Shown piece after piece: positions 37,890 through 43,803 of a stretch of DNA of 43,803 nt. Where the stretch lies: IMG/VR virus record IMGVR_UViG_3300010885_001577, positions 1 through 43,803 of that record, one strand, 5' to 3'. The DNA is from a virus. A model generated the notes under the pieces. The model saw nothing but the letters and a program-made list of their open reading frames with translations. It was not told the DNA's origin and did not search any database. The translations under genes and the position numbers were made by a program. Numbering within the stretch: the stretch's first letter is position 1; each line of letters opens with the position of its first letter.

Positions 37890-39782
37890 TTAGCGCCTGT
37901 AGCGTCCACCGCCAACACTTTGTTCTTGATCCATCTCACCTATTCTGAAATCTATTTCAGCAGCATCTAGGCGTAGTGGGCAGTTACTAGTAACAAGAAA
38001 CTCCCAAGCTCTACGACGATCAGCTCCACCCAAGTACAGTTGAGCACGACTAGCATTAAGATCTACAGCACGGAAATTAGACCACGATCTGTAGTCATCT
38101 CCGCTGTGGCGTACTTGCATAACACCAGCAACTTTATCTCCAATGATCTCTAGTCGTCCGTAGAACTTACGTTTAGTAGTTCCGTTGTCCATAATGTCTG
38201 TAACAGTACGGCAGTAAATAGGTTGTCCGTTGTCTTGATATGTATTGACATCAAAGTAATACAAAACTGCTACGTCATCGTCTAGTACATACGGCAAATT
38301 ATTTACTTCAGCATAGAAGCTGGGACGAAAATAAGACTCTACATAAGCACCGGGGCTTGGTTGATCATTAGAAGCTTGTGCGTACTGTGTCCATGTGTAC
38401 CACATCTTTTCATCTAGATCAAACACAAGAGTTTGATTTGTGTTATGCAGAGTAAGTACGTAAAGAGTGTGTCCATTAAACTTATAACAGAACGCAGTTA
38501 CTTTGCTCATGTCATCTGCTTCAAGATGTTTATCAACACTATCTGTAGAGATTTTAATGGGGCTTACACCGTCTAACAGATAGACACTACGACCATGAGT
38601 CTTAGTAGAACCAATCCACAGCACTGTGTTAGTAGTTGAAACAATGCTGTCTCCGTTAGCACAACCAATCTCGTTGGTGTAGCTTTGAGATACAGCTAAA
38701 GGAGATCCTGTAGCGTTAGCAGCATCGTAAAAGAATTGCATGCTGGACTTACCCATAGCTACAAGGTAGTTCAAATGTTTGACAATACCAACAAGAGTGT
38801 CGGTAGTCTGCTCAAACGTCAAATAGTTCAACGCATTCCAAGATGTTGGATCACCAAGATTAGAGTTGTATATACGGTTAGTACTTGTACCAATAAACAC
38901 GTAGTTGTCTAAGAACACAGCTCCAGATACATACGGGCCACTTGGGAATGCACACAAAGCAGGCGTTAAAACTCCACTAGAACCAAGATCAGTAAACGTA
39001 ATAGTGCCAGACACAGTAGCTGTGTTAGCTAAACTGAGTGTTACAGTTGTGCCAGCTACGTTAGTAACAACAGCATTAGCAGCAATCCCAGTGCCACTAG
39101 CATACATACCAGTGTATATACCAGTAGCACTAGACACTGTAATTGTGTACAGTGCAGCAGTACCTGTAGCTGTAGGAGTGGCGTTACTGGGTTTATTAAT
39201 AGTACAAGTAGGAGCAGAGCTAAGACCACTGCCCGGGTTTGTAATTGTTACTGCTGTGATGTTTCCACTTACAACTGTAGCGGTAGCAGCTACACCACCG
39301 CTAGAAAAACTAAGGGTAATTCCTGAGCTGTAACCTAAACCTGCGTTGTCAATGCTAATGCTAACTACTTTGTCGTTAGTAATAGCGCCAAACACTCCTG
39401 CTTTGCTGTACAAATACCCATTAACTTTGTTGTGCAAAAACAAGTAGTTGTCTAAAAATGTACGTACAAAATAACTTTGGCTAGTAGATGCAGATGTAGT
39501 TCCTACAGTTGTGATGGTAGCTGATGGAGGTGTAGTTTGATACACCGTGTTATTAATAACAGCAACTAGACCACCATTAAATGCAGTCATACCTTGTGAA
39601 GGCGTAACAGCAGGGGGCGTAATGTTTACAAACTTATTGGCGTAAACAAGACCGGGACGTTTAATAAATTCTCGTTTTTGATCTCGTGTTTCAAAAACAC
39701 AATTAGAAGAATACGAGTCTTTAGCAAACGTCCCATCTCGACTCTCAATAGGCTGGGTAAGAGGGATGCGTTCAGTAGCCAT
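37890..39782 (-). CDS. Tail-knob/packaged-DNA stabilisation protein (P22 gp10-like) with inserted beta domain
   Basis: The 630-residue protein resembles P22 gp10: the N-terminal YSSNCVFETRDQKREFIKRPG, later IYNSNLGDPTSWNAL, MGKSSMQFFYDAANATGSPLAVS and LLDGVSPIKISTDSVDKHL (each a separate segment) are typical of beta-propeller tail-knob proteins. Residues ~140-270 interrupt this fold with beta repeats (IDNAGLGYSSGITLSFSSGG) like those in the long tail fibre. It would close the portal exit and stabilise DNA. It follows the gp4-like gene, the P22 order. GTTACTAGTAAC at 37983 encodes VTSN. Confidence 0.75.
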   Translation of the reverse strand: MATERIPLTQPIESRDGTFAKDSYSSNCVFETRDQKREFIKRPGLVYANKFVNITPPAVTPSQGMTAFNGGLVAVINNTVYQTTPPSATITTVGTTSASTSQSYFVRTFLDNYLFLHNKVNGYLYSKAGVFGAITNDKVVSISIDNAGLGYSSGITLSFSSGGVAATATVVSGNITAVTITNPGSGLSSAPTCTINKPSNATPTATGTAALYTITVSSATGIYTGMYASGTGIAANAVVTNVAGTTVTLSLANTATVSGTITFTDLGSSGVLTPALCAFPSGPYVSGAVFLDNYVFIGTSTNRIYNSNLGDPTSWNALNYLTFEQTTDTLVGIVKHLNYLVAMGKSSMQFFYDAANATGSPLAVSQSYTNEIGCANGDSIVSTTNTVLWIGSTKTHGRSVYLLDGVSPIKISTDSVDKHLEADDMSKVTAFCYKFNGHTLYVLTLHNTNQTLVFDLDEKMWYTWTQYAQASNDQPSPGAYVESYFRPSFYAEVNNLPYVLDDDVAVLYYFDVNTYQDNGQPIYCRTVTDIMDNGTTKRKFYGRLEIIGDKVAGVMQVRHSGDDYRSWSNFRAVDLNASRAQLYLGGADRRRAWEFLVTSNCPLRLDAAEIDFRIGEMDQEQSVGGGRYRR

Positions 39783-39784
39783 GC

Positions 39785-40549
39785 TTAGCTCCGATAAGCA
39801 GTGTTGCCAGTAGAACGATAGTCCATAGTAAAAAATGTACTCGTAGCCTCAACATCCCAGTCAGACAATTTGTCTTTATACATAGCAGCACGTTGAGCAA
39901 TCTCAGTACGAGCGTTCATAGGAACACCATATTGCAGCGCCAACTCGTCAGCAAGGCTCCACACCAAACAGTTCATCCATTCATTAGGAAAGTCTGGTAC
40001 GTCAGAAGCTTTGTTCAAATCATTTAGAGGCATCTGCATTACAAGATGCAGTTCATAGTTAGTTTGAGCATTTACGTCTGGCGTAAGGTACACATACAAA
40101 ATACCGTTGAGAGCTTTGATGTCGTAAAAAATGGTGTTGGCAGTACCAGTAGATGCTTTAGAACCAAGTACGTTGTACTCTTGTTTGGACACCAACATTA
40201 GTGGTGTGTCTACAGGAGGAGTAGATTGGTTGTTACGATAGAACCCTTGAATACATTTAAGAGGTCTATCAGTAATAGCTACTGTAGGATACTGACTGTC
40301 GTACATCAAGTCTGAACTAGATCCACCAAGAATGTAGCTAGTCTTACCACTAGTAAGTGGCACAATAATTTCGGACACTTTCCACAGCTTAAGTCCCTCA
40401 ATGCTAAACTGTTTAATCAAAAGATTAAGAGTCATAGAAGCATTGCTTATAGCATTAGAGTCTGGATTGTCACCAACTTCAAGCACACCCAACTTACTCA
40501 AAGCTAATGCAATAATTTGATCACGAGTAACGGTGTACACAGAAGACAT
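39785..40549 (-). CDS. Head-tail adaptor (P22 gp4-like tail accessory factor)
   Basis: The 254-residue protein begins with a helical adaptor region (TRDQIIALALSKLGVLEVGD and ASMTLNLLIKQFSIEGLKLW) and then a beta domain ending WDVEATSTFFTMDYR. The first helix pair plus WMNCLVWSLADELALQYGVP is typical of P22 gp4-like adaptors that bind below the portal. It is 2 nt upstream of the gp10-like gene. Confidence 0.75.
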   Translation of the reverse strand: MSSVYTVTRDQIIALALSKLGVLEVGDNPDSNAISNASMTLNLLIKQFSIEGLKLWKVSEIIVPLTSGKTSYILGGSSSDLMYDSQYPTVAITDRPLKCIQGFYRNNQSTPPVDTPLMLVSKQEYNVLGSKASTGTANTIFYDIKALNGILYVYLTPDVNAQTNYELHLVMQMPLNDLNKASDVPDFPNEWMNCLVWSLADELALQYGVPMNARTEIAQRAAMYKDKLSDWDVEATSTFFTMDYRSTGNTAYRS

Positions 40550-40558
40550 AGTTGTCCT

Positions 40559-40798
40559 TTAAATTTTTGGATATTTGTCTTTTACCATTAAGCAGTCAGA
40601 AATGTATTTAGCAATCTGCGCTTGGTCGCCCTTGACTATGCCATCAATGTAGTCAGTAATGGGTGGGTATTCTGCACTACGCAACATTTTATAGGTAATT
40701 ACGTCGTTATTTTTAGCCGCTGTTATTTCCTCTGGGGTTAATTCAATAACCGTCATTTCATTAGTAACAACATTTATTTCTGTACGAGTGTTTGTCAT
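40559..40798 (-). CDS. Small tail-associated protein (79 aa)
   Basis: The 79-residue product contains a short N-terminal beta hairpin and the C-terminal segment YPPITDYIDGIVKGDQAQI... ending KDKYPKI. The YPxI.D..D...KGD...Y...C..VK.KYP pattern occurs in small proteins beside fibre genes of many phages (some called tail completion or fibre assembly-like). No structure is certain. It lies 3 nt from the upstream fibre gene. Confidence 0.6.
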   Translation of the reverse strand: MTNTRTEINVVTNEMTVIELTPEEITAAKNNDVITYKMLRSAEYPPITDYIDGIVKGDQAQIAKYISDCLMVKDKYPKI

Positions 40799-40801
40799 AT
40801 A

Positions 40802-41890
40802 TTAACTTTCATAAATAATATTAGCGTAACCGCTACCAGCAAAACTAGCGCTGCTAGTTAGACCAAACCTAACTCTATCCAAAGCACTTGTTAAAGAAAT
40901 TGTTGAGCTTGAAAGCGCAGCCAGTGGTGGTGAAGGATCAACAGTTGCTCCAATTAAAGACATAGTCCAATTATTAGTTCCAACAATATTTACAAGAACA
41001 ACTTGCCCACTCTTTGAATAAGTTGAAGTAGAATTATAAAAATACATTCCACTTGTAGTTGAGGAGCCAAGTGTTGATGTAGAGTCAATTTTTAAAGATG
41101 TTCCAACGTATCCTGTTGTTACGATACTGCCATTGCCTACTTGTATTGAAATAAAACAATTAACAGTGCTTGTTACATTTACAAAATTTATTGTAATTCT
41201 TTTACAAGTGCTTGGTATACCTGTAAAGTCTATTGCTGAACCACTAAGAATAACACCCCCGGTTGATGGGGCGGTAAGACCGGGTGCAGCAGCCCACACG
41301 GGCGCAGAAGAACCTTGGCTAGTAAGCACCTGTCCAGTAGTTCCTGCCGCCGTATAAGCGTGAGCAGTTCCAGTGCCGTATCCTGCGCCACCCGCAGTTG
41401 GGGTTGCAGTGGAATTAGTTCCACCATTAGCAGTTGGCAATGTACCAGTTACTCCGGTAGTTAAAGAAAGTCCTGTGGCATTAGCAAGACCTAAAGAAGA
41501 TGGAGTGCCAGTAGCGTTAGTTAAAACTAATGAGGCTGGAGTACCATAAGCATTAGCGCCAGTAAACGTATTAGCTTCATCAAGCTTAGCTAGGTCGTTA
41601 AGAGCAGCAGCTACCAAACGAAGTTCAACCTTATCACCAGCATTCCAAGCTACAGCAGACGTATTGTCTTGAGCACGAGTAATAGTAAAAGTGTCAGTAG
41701 ACCGAGCTGTAACTTTAACAATCTCTACCGTACCAGAGTTGTTAGCTAGAGTACACCAAAAGTATTGTGAGCCAGACAACGCTGGAAACAAAACTCCAGT
41801 GCCTGAAGCAACAGTCAAACTTGTTGCAACGCTAGTAATGCTGCTCAACAAAGTTGTTGCTGCATTATTTGTAAAGGACATATTTGCCAT
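40802..41890 (-). CDS. Tail fibre protein (362 aa)
   Basis: The protein starts MANMSFTNNAATTLLSSIT, continues with a conserved phage fibre head (FWCTLANNSGTVEIVKVTARS, ITRAQDNTSAVAW; residues ~44-82) and a Gly/Thr/Ala-rich shaft (GLSLTTGVTGTLPTANGG, TTGQVLTSQGSSAPVWAA). A distal beta domain (residues ~225-362) carries few charges. The GTLPxANGGT segment is typical of phage fibre shafts. It probably forms part of the host-recognition apparatus together with the longer fibre. Confidence 0.75.
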   Translation of the reverse strand: MANMSFTNNAATTLLSSITSVATSLTVASGTGVLFPALSGSQYFWCTLANNSGTVEIVKVTARSTDTFTITRAQDNTSAVAWNAGDKVELRLVAAALNDLAKLDEANTFTGANAYGTPASLVLTNATGTPSSLGLANATGLSLTTGVTGTLPTANGGTNSTATPTAGGAGYGTGTAHAYTAAGTTGQVLTSQGSSAPVWAAAPGLTAPSTGGVILSGSAIDFTGIPSTCKRITINFVNVTSTVNCFISIQVGNGSIVTTGYVGTSLKIDSTSTLGSSTTSGMYFYNSTSTYSKSGQVVLVNIVGTNNWTMSLIGATVDPSPPLAALSSSTISLTSALDRVRFGLTSSASFAGSGYANIIYES

Positions 41891-41895
41891 TGGAT

Positions 41896-42243
41896 TTATC
41901 CTACGGTAGTGGTGTTAAGGGGTTTGGCGTTAAGCTCCTTTTTAGAAGAAGCATAAACAATAACTCGTATGCTCAATGAAGCACCTGTTGTAGAAACAAG
42001 ATTCATTGCGTTAGTATAGTTAATGGGAATAAAACTATCTGAAGACTCTGGCCTAGTCCAGGGTGGAGCCATTATATCTGCAACACCGTGCACAAAGTCT
42101 TGTGGTTGTCGAGGTTCCCAATCTCCCTCACACACCATCAAGTTATCCCATCGCATGCGTAGTTCAGACGACTTGTATTGACGACCACACTGGTCGCAAA
42201 TAGCAAGCCACTGACCTTTAGCGTATGACGGCTTGTAAGACAT
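41896..42243 (-). CDS. Zinc-finger tail-cluster protein (115 aa)
   Basis: An N-terminal zinc site CDQC...VCEGDWEPRQPQDFV (Cys16, Cys19, and Cys near residue 38) and the following APPWTRPES motif match a conserved phage family found near fibre genes. Only three cysteines are evident, so His or Asp would complete a zinc site. The C-terminal half is beta-like. It shares one base with the upstream gene's stop. Confidence 0.65.
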   Translation of the reverse strand: MSYKPSYAKGQWLAICDQCGRQYKSSELRMRWDNLMVCEGDWEPRQPQDFVHGVADIMAPPWTRPESSDSFIPINYTNAMNLVSTTGASLSIRVIVYASSKKELNAKPLNTTTVG

Positions 42244-42557
42244 TACTGAGCTTGTTCAGGACTGTACACAGGGAGGTCACCAAGTGCTAACAATGTGTTA
42301 CCAGCAGATGTTGTCACTGTACACACAAGTCTGTACGTGACTCCGTTAACACCATTTTGTACTCTCTGTAATACCTTAGTGCCAACAATAGTAGACGATC
42401 CAGACAAAATACTAGATGGAGATGCGTCTGTTCCATTCATCACAATGACAGACACGCTAGAAGTAGAAAGAGTTTCTCCAGTAGCTAAGACTCCTACATA
42501 GTCAAAAGCTAGGGGTTTGCTTTCAGCAACTAGTTTATAAGAAAATATTTCAGCCAT
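42243..42557 (-). CDS. Small tail-cluster beta protein (104 aa)
   Basis: I chose ATG 42557 behind AGGA; TTG 42581 would lie inside the upstream gene. The 104-residue product (MAEIFSYKLVAESKPLAFDY...) reads like an Ig-like beta domain of the kind found in phage virion proteins (LSTSSVSVIVMNGTDASPS, GVTYRLVCTVTTSAGNTL). It overlaps the upstream gene by 8 nt. A virion role is inferred. Confidence 0.6.
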   Translation of the reverse strand: MAEIFSYKLVAESKPLAFDYVGVLATGETLSTSSVSVIVMNGTDASPSSILSGSSTIVGTKVLQRVQNGVNGVTYRLVCTVTTSAGNTLLALGDLPVYSPEQAQ

Positions 42558-43410
42558 TGACGTTATCCTGTTCTGAGGCAATTACGGTTGTTTTGCTTGG
42601 CCTAACTAGGAGTGTGGTGAATCCAGCAGCTTTCTGGACTACAACTTTTCTGGTGGGAACGTACACCAAGTCTCTAACGTCACCGACTATTTTGTAGATG
42701 TAGAGTAACACATGTGACGTAGCTGATGCTACTAGTAACACGTACTTTGTAAGTTGTGTAATCATAACACTAATTGACAACGACACAACAGCCAGTTGAA
42801 GTTTAGCTATTTTTTTCAGACTAGTAGTGTTTGCAACAGCCACTACTAGTGCTACTAGCCTAACTTTTTGAGCATTTAAAAAGATAGTTGTAGCCTGTGT
42901 TAAAGCTACAGTCTTAGCAACTAGCTTGCTTACAACTACAGATGAAGATACGTTTGTTACTACAGAAGTTTTGATTGCTTTAATAAATGTAACAACACTT
43001 GACACAACAGAAGCAACAGTTTTGTTTGCCTGTTTAACTATTGTTGCTGTAGAAATAGCAGCATTTGCTACTACAGTTTTTAAGTATTTAAACTTTATTA
43101 CAATAGTAGCAACAACAGTTTGAGTAACTGCTAAAACTTTAGAAAAAACATTGTTAGTACTAAGAGTAGAAGTGTTAGACACACCTGTAGTTGTAGTGTA
43201 CACAGGCGCATCATTGTTTACGGCAAGTTCATTTAGTGGCTTGCCATTTAAACCCCCAATAATTAAGTATTTGTTACCTAATGTAATGAGAGTTATTAGT
43301 GCCTTTTTAACAAGCGAAGTAGCAGATGTAGACGCTACAGTACAAACTACCGCAACTTGTTTATTAACTGTTGCAAAGGAAGTTTGAGAAAAAGAAGTAA
43401 GTCCAAACAC
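42550..43410 (-). CDS. Repetitive Val/Thr/Ala/Lys-rich structural protein (286 aa)
   Basis: The frame starts at GTG 43410 (MFGLTSFSQTSFAT), a start typical of phage tail-cluster proteins. Almost the whole length is alternating Val/Thr/Ala/Ser with regularly placed Lys and hydrophobic runs, such as TVALTQATTIFLNAQKVRL. There are no enzyme motifs and little acidic charge. This is unusual for a soluble protein and may form a beta-rich or membrane-contacting part of the tail. The ribosome site is weak. Confidence 0.55.
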   Translation of the reverse strand: MFGLTSFSQTSFATVNKQVAVVCTVASTSATSLVKKALITLITLGNKYLIIGGLNGKPLNELAVNNDAPVYTTTTGVSNTSTLSTNNVFSKVLAVTQTVVATIVIKFKYLKTVVANAAISTATIVKQANKTVASVVSSVVTFIKAIKTSVVTNVSSSVVVSKLVAKTVALTQATTIFLNAQKVRLVALVVAVANTTSLKKIAKLQLAVVSLSISVMITQLTKYVLLVASATSHVLLYIYKIVGDVRDLVYVPTRKVVVQKAAGFTTLLVRPSKTTVIASEQDNVNG

Positions 43411-43418
43411 ACAAATCT

Positions 43419-43688
43419 TTATACGTCAGTTGCGCCGTCAAATTCTGGCTTTTGCTTGATGATTGCATACAAAGCAGCGCGGTCAGCACCAGCAACGTAT
43501 TCATCACCAGCAATCTGCACCTTACCTGCGCTCAAAGGTTGTTTGCCAGCTTCACGGGCTTCTTGAGAAGCATAGCCGTAAAAAGTTACTTCTGTGCCAC
43601 GACCTTTGAAGTCTTCTTGTACTGCTCCAATGTTCCAGTATTGGGCGGGGATGCCGTAGTCGGTGTCGATAGATTTGATGAGTGCCAT
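43419..43688 (-). CDS. Small tail-cluster protein (89 aa)
   Basis: The 89-residue protein (MALIKSIDTDYGIPAQYWNIGAVQ...) belongs to a recurrent group of short phage proteins beside fibre genes. VTFYGYASQEAREAGKQPL and DEYVAGADRAALYAII are its recognisable parts. It starts 2 nt after the fibre gene stop at 43691. Function is unknown; a tail role is likely from context. Confidence 0.6.
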   Translation of the reverse strand: MALIKSIDTDYGIPAQYWNIGAVQEDFKGRGTEVTFYGYASQEAREAGKQPLSAGKVQIAGDEYVAGADRAALYAIIKQKPEFDGATDV

Positions 43689-43690
43689 GC

Positions 43691-43803
43691 TTATACCCTG
43701 TAAGAAACGAATGTGTTGGTTGCTGTTTTTCTGCTTCTAAATTTTCCAGATGTACCTACCGTAACAATTGCAGACCCCACGATTGTATGGCCCGTTCCCG
43801 CCA
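43691..43803 (-). CDS. C-terminal end of the tail fibre (partial, enters from the right edge)
   Basis: The frame is open from the window edge to a TAA at 43691 and reads AGTGHTIVGSAIVTVG..., ending NTFVSYRV. The GTGHTIVG...TSG.F..RKTA.NTFV.YR pattern is a typical phage fibre C-terminus. Joined to position 1 it continues the frame of the 1-1657 gene (...LTLPTG, then Met from the junction codon). It is therefore most likely the other end of the same gene. Confidence 0.7.
   Translation of the reverse strand, partial: AGTGHTIVGSAIVTVGTSGKFRSRKTATNTFVSYRV

Noticed and set aside
1-43803. CRISPR array, integrase or lysogeny module
   Set aside because: No regularly spaced repeats, no tyrosine or serine recombinase motifs and no repressor/antirepressor pair were found.

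Overview
The window looks like the essentially complete genome of a lytic, short-tailed double-stranded DNA phage (Caudoviricetes, podovirus-like). The evidence is terminase small and large subunits, a portal, a scaffold, a major capsid protein, P22 gp4-like and gp10-like tail-knob proteins, large internal virion proteins, a T7-style replication set (split primase and helicase, family A polymerase, 5'-3' exonuclease, T7 endonuclease I-like resolvase) and a lysozyme/holin cassette. I found no integrase, repressor/lysogeny module, RNA polymerase, tRNA or CRISPR array, so transcription probably relies on host RNA polymerase. The host cannot be read directly; sigma70-like promoters and a Fur-box-like operator suggest a Gram-negative bacterium. 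The gene set resembles uncultured aquatic phages.

Layout: (i) 1-11785, minus strand: packaging and head genes, read from right to left (DUF6321-like basic protein, TerS, TerL, portal, small protein, GroES-like co-chaperonin, scaffold, head proteins, major capsid protein, then structural/tail-fibre genes). (ii) 11786-12702: a gene-free divergent control region with back-to-back promoter candidates, a short plus-strand transcript unit closed by a terminator, a Fur-box-like palindrome, C-rich tracts and a GC-rich hairpin island. (iii) 12703-26803, plus strand: early/middle genes. They run from small hypothetical proteins through a CobT/CobS-like VWA-AAA+ pair and the replication genes to a run of small accessory genes. 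(iv) 26807-26906: tandem hairpins ending in a bidirectional terminator where the two transcription blocks converge. (v) 26912-43803, minus strand: metallophosphoesterase, holin, membrane protein, endolysin, small fibre-like protein, PurD-like ATP-grasp enzyme, three large internal virion proteins, tail-knob proteins and fibre genes.

The truncated minus-strand genes at the two window ends fit together: joining position 1 to 43803 keeps one tail-fibre reading frame open (...LPTG|M AGTGHT...). The molecule is therefore probably circular or circularly permuted, with one long late minus-strand block (11785 to 1, then 43803 to 26912) and one early plus-strand block, meeting at one divergent and one convergent point. 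Most genes overlap or abut (ATGA/TAATG junctions), which implies translational coupling.

Most unusual: a 90-nt putative pseudoknotted RNA between the SSB-like and exonuclease genes (22818-22907); a family of about 15 near-identical 12-mers (GTTACTARKAAC) scattered over the genome; GC-rich hairpin islands, several with 3-nt loops, one of which is translated as the tail of the exonuclease; a phage-borne VWA/AAA+ pair with an HEXXH motif; a PurD-like ATP-grasp enzyme in the late block; and a Fur-box-like operator in the control region.
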